A stretch of DNA of 64,000 nucleotides from Khoudiadiopia massiliensis (GCA_900290095.1 OKQS01000001.1:248001-312000), one strand, 5' to 3'; shown: positions 1 through 10,451, counted from the stretch's first letter. Made by a program: numbers and translations. The notes: a model not told the origin generated them from the letters alone.

Positions 1-890
1 AGAGTGTCTTTTTTTACCCTCAGATAGCCCAAATTCTGAGCAACTTCAACATTGTTGAGCATTGACCTTCCGGAAAGGGCAACCTTACGGTGGTTGGCCT
101 CCGCCGCCCAAATGATTTGCTGAACCCTATGCAGGTTTGAAGCGAATGTCGCAACGATAATCCTGTTTTTAGCCTGGGCAAATATTTCCTTAAAGGTCTC
201 CCCGACATTTCTCTCGCTCATTGTATAGCCGGGGTGTTCAACGTTTGTTGAATCCGAGAAGAGAGCCAACACCCCTTCTTCTCCCAACTCGGCCAGAGCC
301 TGTATATCTGTAGGCTCATGGTCTATGGGGGTAAAATCGAACTTGAAGTCACCCGTGAATACAACTGTTCCCACAGGGTTTCTTACGGCAATTGCACATG
401 AATCCGGTATTGAGTGGGCAACCCTTATAAACTGGCAATCAAATGATCCCAGTTTAAGGCGGTCGCCCGCCTTAACATACTTTATCCATTTATTGGATAT
501 TCCATGCTCAACAAGCTTGTTCTCAAGCATGCCTCCTGTAAGCCTTGTGCAATATACATTTACCGGAAGCTTTTTCAAAATATAGGGAACCGCTCCGTAG
601 TGATCCTCATGACCGTGGGTTAGAAGTATGCCTTTTACCTTTTCCTTGTTTTTCTCAAGATAGCTTATGTCAGGAATGACTGTATCAATTCCCGGCATAT
701 CCTCATCGGGGAAAGTCAGTCCGCAGTCAATAACAATGATGTCATCACCGTACTCGACCACAGTCATATTTTTCCCAATTTCCTTCAGGCCGCCAAGCGG
801 TATGATCCTCAGCTTTTTATTGCCTGTTCTGCCTGATCTTTTTCCCTGACTTTTTTTATCATCGTCCCAATTTTTCTTCGTCCTTGTCAA
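1..890 (-). CDS. rnjA: Ribonuclease J, N-terminal part (cut by left window edge)
   Basis: This is a metallo-beta-lactamase/beta-CASP ribonuclease of the RNase J family, which performs 5'-3' exo- and endonucleolytic RNA decay and processing in Bacillota. About 296 codons are visible before the window ends. The metal-binding motif HGHEDHYGAVP and the downstream TGDFKFDF and SDSTN motifs are clear. The start is a TTG at 890 with AAAGGA seven bases upstream; no ATG fits. The N-terminus carries a short Lys-rich tail before LRIIPLGG, as is common in this family. It lies one base after the DUF1292 gene and probably closes the ruvX operon. The C-terminal half is not seen, so J1 and J2 paralogues cannot be told apart. 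Confidence 0.93.
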   Translation of the reverse strand, partial: MTRTKKNWDDDKKSQGKRSGRTGNKKLRIIPLGGLKEIGKNMTVVEYGDDIIVIDCGLTFPDEDMPGIDTVIPDISYLEKNKEKVKGILLTHGHEDHYGAVPYILKKLPVNVYCTRLTGGMLENKLVEHGISNKWIKYVKAGDRLKLGSFDCQFIRVAHSIPDSCAIAVRNPVGTVVFTGDFKFDFTPIDHEPTDIQALAELGEEGVLALFSDSTNVEHPGYTMSERNVGETFKEIFAQAKNRIIVATFASNLHRVQQIIWAAEANHRKVALSGRSMLNNVEVAQNLGYLRVKKDT

Positions 891-891
891 A

Positions 892-1155
892 TTATATTCC
901 TTTCGACTCAGATGGTTTGTCTCCCTTGCCTATCAGGTCCCTATAAGCCTCGCCGGCTTCTTCATATTCATCGGGATCATTTACAAGCTCGAAAACCATC
1001 TCTTCCTTGTCGGAATAAAAACGGAATAGGACTGCCTGACCGCTCTCAGGATCTTCCAACCAACAGTAGTCCCTGTTGTCCAAACTGAAAGACGCCAGTA
1101 TGTTCACGTCCACAAGACCCTGTTCGGTCCTTATTTGAACTGTGTTCTCATTCAT
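892..1155 (-). CDS. DUF1292 family protein (YrzB-like)
   Basis: An 87-residue acidic cytosolic protein of the DUF1292 (YrzB) family, whose function is unknown. The family look is given by a beta-rich core with LEDPESGQAVLFRFY followed by an acidic helix ending in EEAGEAYRDL. It overlaps the ruvX stop by ATGA, so the two are translationally coupled. The order alaS, ireB, ruvX, DUF1292 is widely conserved in Bacillota and supports the call. There is no transmembrane segment or metal motif. Confidence 0.85.
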   Translation of the reverse strand: MNENTVQIRTEQGLVDVNILASFSLDNRDYCWLEDPESGQAVLFRFYSDKEEMVFELVNDPDEYEEAGEAYRDLIGKGDKPSESKGI

Positions 1156-1574
1156 TTGCTACTCCTTTTTTTATCCAACCATGTTTGCAAAATAAACGTA
1201 GCTGCCAATGCATCAACGTATTCTTTTCTTTTTTCACGACGGGTACCGCGCTCTATCATCACTCTTTCAGCTGAAACAGTTGACAGGCGCTCATCCTGAT
1301 ATATAACTTCCTTACCCGTTCTTTCCTGCAGGGCCCGGCCCAGGCTCATTGCTCTCTGTGCTGAAGCCCCTATATCATTGTTCATGTGCCTTGGAAGCCC
1401 CACCACTATCTCTTTTACATCTTCCTCGGCTATTACCGTCTCTAGTCTGTCTAAGTCTTTTTCCAAATTTTCTCTGTCTAAAGTTTTATAGGCCTGGGCA
1501 ATTAAATAAGTGGGGTCACTCAAAGCCAATCCTATCGTTTTACTTCCAACGTCCAAAGCTAAAGCCCTGGTCAT
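1152..1574 (-). CDS. ruvX: RuvX/YqgF family Holliday-junction-resolvase-like nuclease
   Basis: A 140-residue RNase H-fold protein of the YqgF/RuvX family, the usual length. The family acts in 16S rRNA pre-processing and is annotated as a putative Holliday junction resolvase. The N-terminal ALALDVGSKTIGLALSD strand carries the first catalytic Asp. EIVVGLPRHMNND and the YQDERLST motif follow, and a C-terminal DALAATFILQTWL helix carries the last Asp. It starts at an ATG behind GGAGAGAG. A separate promoter and a hairpin lie between ireB and this gene, so ruvX, DUF1292 and rnjA may form their own unit. Confidence 0.94.
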   Translation of the reverse strand: MTRALALDVGSKTIGLALSDPTYLIAQAYKTLDRENLEKDLDRLETVIAEEDVKEIVVGLPRHMNNDIGASAQRAMSLGRALQERTGKEVIYQDERLSTVSAERVMIERGTRREKRKEYVDALAATFILQTWLDKKRSSK

Positions 1575-1589
1575 AATCTCTCTCCAAAT

Positions 1590-1620
1590 ATTATATAAAA
1601 AATTACAAATGAATTGTAAA
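1590..1620 (-). promoter_or_regulatory. Putative sigma-A promoter for ruvX operon with inverted repeat over the -35
   Basis: On the minus strand a TTTACA -35 (1615-1620, 5/6 match) is followed after 17 bases by TATATA, or after 19 by TATAAT (1590-1595). The inverted repeat TTACAA-5-TTGTAA (1603-1619) covers the -35 and could be an operator, though AT-rich DNA makes chance repeats likely. It sits about 15-45 bases upstream of the ruvX start, behind a hairpin that would end ireB transcripts. Confidence 0.5.
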
Positions 1621-1631
1621 ATAACAAATCA

Positions 1632-1677
1632 GGGGCAGGTCAACATCCTCAAAAATCTAAGGACCTTGCCGCCCCCA
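1632..1677 (-). terminator. Hairpin between ireB and ruvX, probable terminator or attenuator
   Basis: On the minus strand a GC-rich hairpin pairs GGGGC with GCCCC and AGGTC with GACCT, with an internal bulge on the left arm and an upper CCT/AGG pairing. The downstream tract (TGATTTGTTATTTT) is U-rich but interrupted. It would partly end the alaS-ireB transcript before the ruvX promoter. Confidence 0.5.
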
Positions 1678-1690
1678 ATCTAAAAATCAA

Positions 1691-1951
1691 CTACTTATCA
1701 GATTTATTTAAATAGTAAACCAATAACTCCTGTAAAAGCTCATCTCTGTCAATTTGGCGTATAAGCTTTCTTGCACCCTTGTAGCTCGTTATATATGTCG
1801 GGTCTCCCGATAAAATATAGCCTATAAGCTGATTAATTGGAGAATAGCCTTTTTCTTCAAGTGAATTATAAACCTCTTCTAAAATTTCTCGCAGGTTCTT
1901 CTTATCCTCTACAGGTGTGAAAAGCATTGTTTCACTAAAATCTTTAGACAT
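1691..1951 (-). CDS. ireB: IreB family regulatory phosphoprotein
   Basis: An 86-residue protein of the IreB (YrzL, DUF965) family. In Enterococcus, IreB is phosphorylated on N-terminal threonines by the PASTA kinase IreK and lowers cephalosporin resistance. The start [11 protein letters not shown] contains the expected N-terminal Thr. The core [19 protein letters not shown] and [13 protein letters not shown] is the family signature. It follows alaS by 25 bases with an AGGAGG site. Its presence predicts a PASTA Ser/Thr kinase elsewhere in the genome. Confidence 0.93.
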   Translation of the reverse strand: MSKDFSETMLFTPVEDKKNLREILEEVYNSLEEKGYSPINQLIGYILSGDPTYITSYKGARKLIRQIDRDELLQELLVYYLNKSDK

Positions 1952-1976
1952 GTGTCCTCCTTTTGAATATTACCCG

Positions 1977-4604
1977 CTAATTAATTTGAGCCTCAAATAA
2001 GCTCGCGACCTTGTCTAAGGCCTCATCTATACGCTGAGGGTCCTTTCCTCCCGCAGTAGCGAAATTTTTCTTACCCCCGCCATTGCCTCCTGTCATCTGC
2101 GCCAGGTCTTTTACAAGCTTTCCTGCATTTCCGCCCTTTTCCGTTACGGAATCCGCCAAACTTACCACCCAAAATACTTTTGAATTGAAGTTCGACACAA
2201 GTACTGCCGCAAAATCCTTGTTATTGGATTTTATTGCGTCCGCCAGGTCTTTAAGTTCATCCATGGACTTGCCGTCCAGGCGCTGCTTGATCAGCTTGAC
2301 TCCGCAAATCTCTTCTGCTCGGTCTCCAAGCTTATCCGAAAGCTGCATGGCAAGCTTGGATTCATATGTTTCAACGTCTTTTTTCAGCTCTTTATTTTCT
2401 TTAAGAAGCCCTTTTATCTTTGAAAGGACTTGCTTCTTATCGCTCTTCAACATGCGGGCCAGATCCTTAATAAGTCCCGCTTCATCCTTATATAGTTGGT
2501 AAGCCTTCCTGCCAGTTACTGCCTCAATCCTTCTGACTCCTGATGAGACGGCCTGCTCTGATAGGATCCTAAAGCTTCCTATACGTGAGGTATTCTTGAC
2601 ATGGGTACCCCCGCAGAGTTCTTTGGAGAAGTCTCCCATTGAGACAACCCTGACCTCATTCTTATACCGGTCTTCGAATTCGCTCTCAGCTCCGGTTTTT
2701 AAAGCCTGATCCAGGGGCATTATTTCTGTGGTAACAGGATAAGAATCATAAATTGCCCTGTTGACTAGATCCTCCACCCTGTCTATCTCCTCCTCAGTCA
2801 TGGCTTCGAAGTGGCTGAAGTCAAACCTGAGTCTTTCAGGATCCACATATGACCCCGACTGTTTCACATGATCTCCGAGTACCAGGCTCAGGGCTTTATG
2901 GAGCAGGTGGGTTGCTGAATGGTTGCACATGGTATCATTGCGCCTGTCTGAGTCGACCCTCAACTCCACTTCCTGTCCCTTTTGCAGCTTTCCCTTTTCA
3001 AGCTTTACCAGGTGGAGATAGTGGTCATCCTTATCTTTTTGCACATCGTAAACAAAGGCTGATCCATCATCCCCTATTATTTGTCCCCTGTCGGCAGTTT
3101 GTCCGCCGCTTTCAGCATATAAAGGGCTTCGGTCGAAAATAACTACGCCTTCTTGTCCCTCGTCCAATTCTTCTTTTTCATTATAATCGACAAAAATGCC
3201 TAAAATTTGTGCTTTATCCTCAAGTTTTTCATATCCGCTAAATTCGGTTGCCGGATAGGCTGTCAGGTTCAGGGTCTTCTTCTCATCCCAGCCTACGCCT
3301 CCCTTTCTTCCCTTTCTGGAAAGCTCTCTCTGAATTTCCATCTTTTCATTGAAGCCTTCTTCATCAACACCCAGGCCCTTTTCCTCACAGATCTCCTTGG
3401 TAAGGTCAAGAGGAAAGCCGAATGTGTCATATAGCCTAAAGGCGTCACTTCCTGAGAGTGTGTTCTTACCTTGGTCAAGAAGCTCATTCAGTTTGTCTTC
3501 CAACATCTCAAGTCCCTGGTCAATTGTTGCCTGGAAATTTTCCTCTTCCTTGCTGACAATCTTGAAGATCCGATCTTTTGCCTGGCCCAATTCAGGATAT
3601 TCCCCTATATATACCGGAATAATTTTATTCATGGTCTTGGTCAAAAATTCTCCATCAATGCCCAGGAGTTTGCCATGCCTGTAGGCTCTTCTGATCAAAC
3701 GGCGCAAGACATAGCCACGTCCCTCGTTTGAAGGAATAACCCCATCTGAGATAAGGAAAAGAGTTGCCTTTGAGTGGTCAATAATAATTCTGAATGACTC
3801 ATCCCATTTGCTTTTTTCCCCATATTTCTTACCGCTAAGCTCTTCAATGTAGTCCCTGAGCGGCATAAATTCTTCCAATTCAAATATATTGTCTTTATTT
3901 TCACTGACAAGAGCCAGCCTTTCAAGACCCATGCCCGTATCAATATTTCCCTTTTTCAGTGGAATATATGTCGTTCCGTCCGGCTGCCTGTCAAACTGGG
4001 TAAAGACCAGGTTCCAGATTTCCATGAACCTGTCACTGTTGTCAAGAGGGCCTGAACCTTCGCCATATTCCGGTCCTCTGTCATAGTGGATCTCTGAGCA
4101 GGGTCCGCAGGGTCCTTGATCAAGCTCCCAGAAATTATCTTCCTTGCCAAGGCGCAACATATGTGAAGGGTCAACACCTATTTGATCAACCCAAATGTTA
4201 TACGCCTGGTCGTCTTCATTGTAGACGGAAATCCAAAGCCTGTCCTTTTCCATACCCAAAACTTCGGTCAAAAATTCCCAGGCCCAATGGATAGCTTCTT
4301 TTTTAAAGTAGTCGCCGAAAGAAAAATTACCCAACATTTCGAAAAAAGTGGCATGACGGGCGGTCTTGCCGACATTGTTAATATCACCTGTTCTTACGCA
4401 TCTTTGAGAGCTCGTTGCCCTGTTTTTTTCCATTTTCTTTTCGCCCATAAAGTACTTCTTTAAAGGTGCCATACCGGCATTGATCAACAGGAGGCTGTCA
4501 TCATCTTTGGGCACTAAAGAATAGCTCTTTAGACGGACATGACCTTTTGATTCAAAGAAATCAAGATAAAGAGTTCTTAACTCGTTAAAGCCTAAATTTT
4601 TCAT
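1977..4604 (-). CDS. alaS: Alanyl-tRNA synthetase
   Basis: An 875-residue class II enzyme that charges tRNA-Ala and edits Ser/Gly mischarging. The aminoacylation domain occupies about the first 250 residues (motif 1 RCVRTGDINNVGKT, then ATFFEMLGNFSFGDYFKK). The editing domain carries the zinc motif NHSATHLLHKAL and ELCGGTHVKNTS. The C-terminal C-Ala domain ends with GGGKKNFATAGGKD. The length is normal. It starts at an ATG behind AGGAGATAATA. A terminator separates it from the upstream rrf2 gene; the 91-base leader has no T-box features. Confidence 0.98.
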   Translation of the reverse strand: MKNLGFNELRTLYLDFFESKGHVRLKSYSLVPKDDDSLLLINAGMAPLKKYFMGEKKMEKNRATSSQRCVRTGDINNVGKTARHATFFEMLGNFSFGDYFKKEAIHWAWEFLTEVLGMEKDRLWISVYNEDDQAYNIWVDQIGVDPSHMLRLGKEDNFWELDQGPCGPCSEIHYDRGPEYGEGSGPLDNSDRFMEIWNLVFTQFDRQPDGTTYIPLKKGNIDTGMGLERLALVSENKDNIFELEEFMPLRDYIEELSGKKYGEKSKWDESFRIIIDHSKATLFLISDGVIPSNEGRGYVLRRLIRRAYRHGKLLGIDGEFLTKTMNKIIPVYIGEYPELGQAKDRIFKIVSKEEENFQATIDQGLEMLEDKLNELLDQGKNTLSGSDAFRLYDTFGFPLDLTKEICEEKGLGVDEEGFNEKMEIQRELSRKGRKGGVGWDEKKTLNLTAYPATEFSGYEKLEDKAQILGIFVDYNEKEELDEGQEGVVIFDRSPLYAESGGQTADRGQIIGDDGSAFVYDVQKDKDDHYLHLVKLEKGKLQKGQEVELRVDSDRRNDTMCNHSATHLLHKALSLVLGDHVKQSGSYVDPERLRFDFSHFEAMTEEEIDRVEDLVNRAIYDSYPVTTEIMPLDQALKTGAESEFEDRYKNEVRVVSMGDFSKELCGGTHVKNTSRIGSFRILSEQAVSSGVRRIEAVTGRKAYQLYKDEAGLIKDLARMLKSDKKQVLSKIKGLLKENKELKKDVETYESKLAMQLSDKLGDRAEEICGVKLIKQRLDGKSMDELKDLADAIKSNNKDFAAVLVSNFNSKVFWVVSLADSVTEKGGNAGKLVKDLAQMTGGNGGGKKNFATAGGKDPQRIDEALDKVASLFEAQIN

Positions 4605-4647
4605 TATTATCTCCTAATTTACCTTCCATTATTGTAACATAAAAGAC

Positions 4648-4684
4648 CAAAAAACAGGCTCTTACCCGATGGTTTGAGCCTGTT
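4648..4684 (-). terminator. Intrinsic terminator after the Rrf2-family gene
   Basis: On the minus strand a perfect 9-bp stem AACAGGCTC/GAGCCTGTT with a 14-base loop is followed by a U-tract (TTTTTT from the arm onward). It ends the leuS-rrf2 transcript just before alaS. Confidence 0.8.
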
Positions 4685-4695
4685 CCTACCTATAT

Positions 4696-5109
4696 TTAAA
4701 TAGCCTTATACAGTTCCGCCATCTCTTTTAAGTTCTCGGCCCTTGTAACCTTCTCTATTTCCTGACTCATCTTTCTCATTATAAGCCTGGTGGGACAGTT
4801 GGTGTTACCTCCCGGGCACTCACCGCAAACCGTACATTCAGCTAACCATAAGGGGCCTTCAAGAACATTCAGAAGATCGTATACCGTCACTTCCTCTGCC
4901 GGCCTGTTCAATAAGTAACCACCGTTAACTCCCCTGACGGATTTTACGAAACCTGCTTTTTTTAAGAGCCTTAAAAGTTGTTCCAAATAGTGGTCGCTGA
5001 GATTCAGCTCCTTTGCAAGTTCACTTATTGATATGGCGTGGTCATGATCTTTAGCGGCAATATATGTGATCGCCCTTAGTCCGTAGCGGCTCCTCGTTGT
5101 AAGCTTCAT
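4696..5109 (-). CDS. Rrf2 family transcriptional regulator
   Basis: A 137-residue winged-helix regulator of the Rrf2 family, which includes IscR, NsrR and CymR. The start MKLTTRSRYGLRAITYIA and the recognition region LSDHYLEQLLRLLKKAGFV followed by GVNGGYLL are characteristic. A cysteine cluster near residue 93 (ECTVCGECPGGNTNC) gives four Cys spaced C-x2-C-x2-C-x6-C, compatible with an iron-sulfur cluster, but the spacing is not that of E. coli IscR. No isc, suf or cysteine genes are adjacent, so the regulon cannot be assigned. It follows leuS by 66 bases and is ended by a terminator. Confidence 0.9.
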   Translation of the reverse strand: MKLTTRSRYGLRAITYIAAKDHDHAISISELAKELNLSDHYLEQLLRLLKKAGFVKSVRGVNGGYLLNRPAEEVTVYDLLNVLEGPLWLAECTVCGECPGGNTNCPTRLIMRKMSQEIEKVTRAENLKEMAELYKAI

Positions 5110-5175
5110 TTTATCCCCCTATAACCGAAATCCCTATTTTGGGAAAGCAGTAAACATATAATCCATAAATTACTA

Positions 5176-7596
5176 CTATTTTACTACAATATTGAGGATT
5201 TTTCCCGGAACATATATGATTTTTACAATATTTTTTCCATCTATATGTCTCTGTACCGCGGGCGATGCCTTGGCAATTTCAACCACCTCATCCTTGTCGG
5301 CTTCCTTTGAAATCTCCACGTTATCACGAACCTTGCCGTTAACCTGGACAGGCATGGATATGCTGTCCCCGCTTAACTTATTCTCATCATAGGTCGGCCA
5401 TTGGCCTGTCAGACAGATATGGCCATCAAAGCCCGCCAGCTCCCAAAGTTCTTCAGTTATATGAGGTGCTACAGGGTTTAGAAGGATCAGATAAGTCATC
5501 CAGTCCTTCCTGGTCATTTTTCCAAGCTTTCTGATCTCGTTTGACAGGGTCATCAACTGGGCAATGGCTGTGTTGAACTTAAGATTCTCATAGTCATCGC
5601 TTACTTTTTTAATAGTTTGGTTGATTAGGACTTCCAGTTCCTCAGAGTATTGGTCGGAATCGTTTAGAAGCTCCTGCATGTTCCAGACACGCTCAAGATA
5701 TTTTCTGCAGCCCAAGACCCCTTGGTCTGTCCAGGCGGCCGCTTTCTCAAAATCACCTATAAACATCTCATATGTTCTCAGAGTATCAGCCCCGTATTCC
5801 TCCACGATTTCATCCGGATTTATAACATTGCCACGGGACTTTGACATTTTCTCGCCGTTTTCTCCCACAATCATGCCATGGGATGTCCTCTTGAGATATG
5901 GCTCAGGGTTTCCAACAATTCCCAAGTCAAAAAGAAATTTATGCCAGAATCTTGAGTAAAGGAGATGGAGTGTTGTGTGCTCCATTCCGCCATTGTACCA
6001 ATCAACCTGGCCCCAATACTTTTCAGCTTCTTCTGAGAAAGGCCTGTCATTGTTATGGGGATCAAGGTATCTCAGATAATACCAGGATGAACCTGCCCAC
6101 TGAGGCATGGTGTCGGTTTCTCTCTTGGCCGGCTTGCCGCAAATTGGGCAGCTTGTGTTTACCCAATCCGTCATTTTCGCCAAAGGAGAAGAACCGTCAT
6201 CTGTCGGCTCATAATAGTCAACCTCAGGCAGTTTGAGGGGGAGTTCTTCTTCAGGTATTGGTACCCAGCCATGTTCTTGGCAATAGACCATGGGTATGGG
6301 CTCACCCCAATAGCGCTGGCGTGAGAAGACCCAGTCCCTAAGCTTATAATTAACAGCCCTTTCACCCAGGCCCTTATCCTCAATCCATTTTGTTATTTCC
6401 TCTATGGCCTCCTTTACGGGCTTGCCGTTAAGGAAGTCCGAATTCATCATATGTCCGCTGTCAAGGTCGGTAAAAGGCTCTTCATCAACGGGTTTATCCC
6501 CGCCTGAAACCACCTGGACTATGGGCATATTGAATTTCTTGGCAAATTCCCAGTCCCTTTCATCGTGAGCAGGAACGGCCATGATGGCCCCGCTTCCATA
6601 TGAAGTTAATACATAGTCTGATATCCAGAGGGGAATTTCTTTGCCTGTCAAGGGATTGATGGCGCTTAAGCCCTTCAACATGACCCCGGTTTTTTCCTTA
6701 TTCAGTTCCCCTCTCTCAAAGTCCGACTTCAAGGCTGCCGATTTCTGATATTCGGCTATCTCATCCATATTTTCCAGGCTGTCCTTGTATTTCTCAATCA
6801 GCTTATGCTCAGGGGCCAAGACCATATAGGTTGCTCCGAAAATAGTGTCCGGCCTGGTTGTATAAACTGTTATATAGTCGTCTTTATCTTTTATTTGGAA
6901 CTTGACATTGGCTCCATGGGATCTGCCGATCCAGTTAATCTGCTGTTGTTTGATCTGGGGTCTGTAATCAACCAGGGCCAAATCATCTATCAGCCTGTCG
7001 GCATAATCGGTTATTTTGAGCATCCACTGGCTTTTCACCTTATGTATAACATGGCTTCCGCACCTCTCGCAAGCTCCCTGAACAACCTCTTCATTTGACA
7101 GGCCGACCTTGCAGGACGGGCACCAATTTATAGTTGCTTCATTCTTATAAGCCAGGCCCTTTTTAAATAGCTGAATAAAAATCCACTGGGTCCACTTATA
7201 ATAATCAGGATCGGTCGTGTTGATTTCCCTGTCCCAATCAAAAGAAAAGCCTATTGAGCGGAGCTGTTCCTTAAAGTGCTTTATATTGTTTTTTGTGACC
7301 AGGGCCGGATGGATATGGTTTTTGATGGCATAGTTCTCAGTCGGCAGACCGAAAGCATCGAAGCCCATAGGATAAAGAACATTGTAACCTTGCATCCTTC
7401 TCTTTCTTGACACTATATCGAGAGCCGTATATGGCCTGGGGTGTCCTACGTGGAGCCCCTGACCTGATGGGTAGGGAAATTCTACCAAGGCATAAAATTT
7501 TTTCTTAGATGAATTGTTTTCAGCATGAAAACAGTCAGTCTCTTCCCAAAATTTTTGCCACTTTTTCTCAATAGAATTCGGATTGTATTCCTTCAT
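5176..7596 (-). CDS. leuS: Leucyl-tRNA synthetase
   Basis: An 806-residue bacterial-type LeuRS, the usual size. The HIGH-like motif is in [16 protein letters not shown] near residue 40. The CP1 editing domain ([19 protein letters not shown] and AVPAHDERD) sits in the middle, and the KMSKS loop reads [16 protein letters not shown]. Two Cys pairs, CPSC with CERCG and CPICG, mark zinc-binding segments. It starts at an ATG behind GGAGG, 11 bases after asnS, so the two synthetases are cotranscribed. Confidence 0.98.
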   Translation of the reverse strand: MKEYNPNSIEKKWQKFWEETDCFHAENNSSKKKFYALVEFPYPSGQGLHVGHPRPYTALDIVSRKRRMQGYNVLYPMGFDAFGLPTENYAIKNHIHPALVTKNNIKHFKEQLRSIGFSFDWDREINTTDPDYYKWTQWIFIQLFKKGLAYKNEATINWCPSCKVGLSNEEVVQGACERCGSHVIHKVKSQWMLKITDYADRLIDDLALVDYRPQIKQQQINWIGRSHGANVKFQIKDKDDYITVYTTRPDTIFGATYMVLAPEHKLIEKYKDSLENMDEIAEYQKSAALKSDFERGELNKEKTGVMLKGLSAINPLTGKEIPLWISDYVLTSYGSGAIMAVPAHDERDWEFAKKFNMPIVQVVSGGDKPVDEEPFTDLDSGHMMNSDFLNGKPVKEAIEEITKWIEDKGLGERAVNYKLRDWVFSRQRYWGEPIPMVYCQEHGWVPIPEEELPLKLPEVDYYEPTDDGSSPLAKMTDWVNTSCPICGKPAKRETDTMPQWAGSSWYYLRYLDPHNNDRPFSEEAEKYWGQVDWYNGGMEHTTLHLLYSRFWHKFLFDLGIVGNPEPYLKRTSHGMIVGENGEKMSKSRGNVINPDEIVEEYGADTLRTYEMFIGDFEKAAAWTDQGVLGCRKYLERVWNMQELLNDSDQYSEELEVLINQTIKKVSDDYENLKFNTAIAQLMTLSNEIRKLGKMTRKDWMTYLILLNPVAPHITEELWELAGFDGHICLTGQWPTYDENKLSGDSISMPVQVNGKVRDNVEISKEADKDEVVEIAKASPAVQRHIDGKNIVKIIYVPGKILNIVVK

Positions 7597-7607
7597 TAAT
7601 TTCCTCC

Positions 7608-8990
7608 CTACTTATGCATTGAATTTACTGTTCTGGGGTACGGCAGGACGTCCCTGATGTTTGACATGCCTGTAATATACATAACGCAGCGTTCAAAGCC
7701 TAATCCGTAACCCCCGTGTCGGCATCCGCCAAATCTGTTTAAATCGATATACCATTGATAGTCGGCCAGCTTCATTCCCTTTTCTTTCATAAGCTGCTCC
7801 AAAACATCAACTCTTTCCTCCCTCTGAGATCCGCCTATAAGCTCTCCGATCCCCGGAACCAACATGTCGCAGCAGGCAACAGTCTTCCCATCGTCATTAA
7901 GCTTCATATAAAAAGCCTTGATCTCTTTAGGATAGTCTGTAACAAACAGGGGACCCTTGACCACCTTTTCGGTCAAATACTTCTCATGCTCGGATTGGAG
8001 GTCTGTTCCCCAGCTGACCGGGTACTCAAATTGATCATTGACCTTCTCCAGCTCTTTAATAGCATCCGTATATGTCATGCGGGCGAAATCTGAAGAAGCC
8101 ACATGCTCAAGGCGTTCAATCAGGCCCTTGTCAATCCACTTGTTAAAAAATTCCATCTCCTCAGGCAGGGTCTTTAAAACATGGTTAATAACATGCTTTA
8201 TCATTGCCTCGGCATTGTTCATTACATCTGAAAGGTCTGCAAAGGCTAATTCTGGCTCAATCATCCAAAATTCAGCAGCATGCCTTGTTGTGTTTGACCT
8301 CTCGGCTCTGAATGTGGGTCCGAATGTATAAACATTCCTATGGCTCATGGCAAAAGCTTCAAGTTCCAGCTGGCCCGAGACCGTCAAGTGGGACTGGCTT
8401 CCGAAAAAGTCCTTGCTGTAATCAATGTTTCCCTCATCATCTCTGGGGATTTCATCGAGGTCCAAATTTGTCACTTGGAACATCTCGCCGGCCCCTTCAG
8501 CATCTGAGGACGTTATTATTGGAGTATGGACATAAACAAAGCCCCTTGAGTGAAAAAACTCATGTATGGCATAGGCGATCTCGCTTCTGGCCCTGAATAC
8601 CGCACTGAAAGTGTTGGTTCTTGCCCTCAAATGCGGAAGGGTTCTTAGGAATTCGAAGGTCTGTCTTTTGTTCTGAAGAGGGTAGTTTTCAGCACACTCG
8701 CCCAAAACTTTGATCTCTTTAACTTGCATCTCAAAAGGCTGCCCGGCATCAGGTGTCAGGACAATCTTACCAAGAAGCTCTACTGATGAGCCTTTTGATA
8801 AGTGGGATATTTCCTCATAATTTTCCAAGCCCTTGTCCACAACCGCCTGCATATTTTTGAAAAAAGATCCGTCGTTAATTATAAGGAATCCGACGTTTTT
8901 TGAAAATCTGGATTGTCTGACCCAGCCCTCAACCTTAACCTCTTTTTCTGAATACTCTTCAAATCGACTATATAAGTCTTTAATTAACAT
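7608..8990 (-). CDS. asnS: Asparaginyl-tRNA synthetase
   Basis: A 460-residue class IIb synthetase that charges tRNA-Asn. The N-terminal OB-fold anticodon-binding domain begins [19 protein letters not shown]. The catalytic core shows [30 protein letters not shown] and, at the C-terminus, [21 protein letters not shown] (class II motif 3 region). The sequence fits AsnRS rather than Asp[16 protein letters not shown] and the lack of an inserted GAD domain. AGGAGG precedes the ATG. It lies between rarA and leuS with gaps of 34 and 11 bases. Confidence 0.97.
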   Translation of the reverse strand: MLIKDLYSRFEEYSEKEVKVEGWVRQSRFSKNVGFLIINDGSFFKNMQAVVDKGLENYEEISHLSKGSSVELLGKIVLTPDAGQPFEMQVKEIKVLGECAENYPLQNKRQTFEFLRTLPHLRARTNTFSAVFRARSEIAYAIHEFFHSRGFVYVHTPIITSSDAEGAGEMFQVTNLDLDEIPRDDEGNIDYSKDFFGSQSHLTVSGQLELEAFAMSHRNVYTFGPTFRAERSNTTRHAAEFWMIEPELAFADLSDVMNNAEAMIKHVINHVLKTLPEEMEFFNKWIDKGLIERLEHVASSDFARMTYTDAIKELEKVNDQFEYPVSWGTDLQSEHEKYLTEKVVKGPLFVTDYPKEIKAFYMKLNDDGKTVACCDMLVPGIGELIGGSQREERVDVLEQLMKEKGMKLADYQWYIDLNRFGGCRHGGYGLGFERCVMYITGMSNIRDVLPYPRTVNSMHK

Positions 8991-9024
8991 TCCTTCCTCC
9001 TATTTGAAACAAATTGCAGCCTAC

Positions 9025-10386
9025 TCACTTGTCTTCTCCACCGGAATTCTTCTTTTCCATTTCTTGAACGAAGTCCAGGTATTTCTTAATTTCCCTGTCA
9101 TAGCCGTTGTCGGTAGGCTGATAAAACATACCCTTTATTATCCCATCAGGCAGGTATTTTTGCAAGACGATTCCTTGGGGATAATCATGAGGATATAGGT
9201 AATCCCTACCCCTACCGAGCTCCTTGGCTCCGGAATAGTGGCTGTCTTGGATGTGCCGGGGTATCTCATCTTCTGAGTGATTCTCAAAGTAAGCCAGGGC
9301 CCTGTCAATGGCAAGATAGGCAGCATTGGACTTGGGACTGGTGGCTAAGTATACGGCTGTCTGAGCCATTATAATCCTTGCCTCGGGCATGCCTATTTTC
9401 GAAACAGCATTATAGCAAGACTCCGCCATAACCAGACCCATGGGATTGGCATTGCCTATATCTTCTGAAGCCGCTATTACCATCCTTCTGGCAATGAAGA
9501 GGGGGTCCTCCCCACCTTTAATCATCCTGGCCATATAGTAGAGGGCAGCGTCGGGGTCCGACCCCCTTATGGACTTTATAAAGGCCGATATGTTGTTGTA
9601 ATGTTCCTCAGCCCCCTTATCATATGATGTCAATTTTGTCCTGGCCGACTCCTCTATATCCTTTTTGTCTATTTTTACAAGGACTTGGCCGTCTGGGCCC
9701 TTCTGTGCCTTGGCCGATAAAACCGCTATTTCTAAAGTGTTCAGCAAAATCCTTGCATCACCGCCTGCCAGGGTTATAAGGGCATCAACAGCTTCATCAC
9801 TTATAACTATATTCTGGTCTCCCAGGCCCCTATCCTTATCATTAAGAGCTCTGTCTATGACCTTGACCAGATCCTCCCTTTTGAGCCTGTGAAGTTCCAA
9901 GATCTGGCACCTTGAAATAAGGGCCTTATTGACCTCTATAAAGGGATTTTCAGTTGTAGCTCCTATAAGTGTTATGGTTCCGTTTTCAACATGTGGCAGG
10001 AGGGCGTCCTGCTGGGCCTTGTTAAAACGGTGAATTTCGTCTATGAAAAGTATTGTTCTGACATTGTCAAAACTCAATGAATCCCTGGCTTGGTCAATGA
10101 CTTCCCTCAACTCTTTGACTCCTGAGGTGACGGCTGATAGCTTGACAAAAGACCTCTTGCTGGTTTTTGCAATCACGTAAGCCAGGCTGGTCTTGCCGGA
10201 GCCCGGAGGTCCGAAGAAAATCATTGATGGGAGCCTGTCCGCTTCAATTAACCTCCTCAAGGCCTTGCCCTGACCCAAAATATCCATGTGGCCATAGAAT
10301 TCATCGAGACTTTCAGGCCTCATCCTCTCAGCCAGAGGGGCATGTCTTTCCAAGCTGTTTTTTATTTTCAAATCAAAGAGATCCAT
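9025..10386 (-). CDS. rarA: Replication-associated recombination protein A (AAA+ ATPase, RarA/MgsA)
   Basis: A clamp-loader-like AAA+ ATPase that acts at stalled replication forks. The Walker A motif [11 protein letters not shown] lies near residue 60 and Walker [16 protein letters not shown] follows. The C-terminal MgsA domain carries [22 protein letters not shown] and [12 protein letters not shown] chose the ATG at 10386 (protein begins [12 protein letters not shown]); a TTG three codons upstream at 10395 is possible. It follows an intrinsic terminator after nrdR, so a promoter must lie in the short 10387-10424 stretch, or readthrough serves it. Confidence 0.95.
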   Translation of the reverse strand: MDLFDLKIKNSLERHAPLAERMRPESLDEFYGHMDILGQGKALRRLIEADRLPSMIFFGPPGSGKTSLAYVIAKTSKRSFVKLSAVTSGVKELREVIDQARDSLSFDNVRTILFIDEIHRFNKAQQDALLPHVENGTITLIGATTENPFIEVNKALISRCQILELHRLKREDLVKVIDRALNDKDRGLGDQNIVISDEAVDALITLAGGDARILLNTLEIAVLSAKAQKGPDGQVLVKIDKKDIEESARTKLTSYDKGAEEHYNNISAFIKSIRGSDPDAALYYMARMIKGGEDPLFIARRMVIAASEDIGNANPMGLVMAESCYNAVSKIGMPEARIIMAQTAVYLATSPKSNAAYLAIDRALAYFENHSEDEIPRHIQDSHYSGAKELGRGRDYLYPHDYPQGIVLQKYLPDGIIKGMFYQPTDNGYDREIKKYLDFVQEMEKKNSGGEDK

Positions 10387-10423
10387 ATTGCCCAACCTTT
10401 GCCCTTAAAACTATAAAACTATT

Positions 10424-10451
10424 AAAAAAGAGAGCACTCGGCCCTCTTTTT
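10424..10451 (-). terminator. Intrinsic terminator at the end of the dcw/nrdR operon
   Basis: On the minus strand an 11-bp stem AAAAAGAGGGC/GCTCTCTTTTT (one G-U pair) with a five-base loop is followed by Ts. The left arm overlaps the nrdR stop codon. It marks the end of the mraZ-to-nrdR transcript. Confidence 0.85.

Noticed and set aside
1-890. Plus-strand frames at 325-585 and 667-849
   Set aside because: They are shadows opposite the RNase J coding sequence, which has intact metal motifs.
4605-4695. Possible T-box leaders before alaS, leuS and asnS
   Set aside because: The upstream gaps are 91, 11 and 34 bases, too short for a T-box; the alaS gap holds only the preceding terminator.
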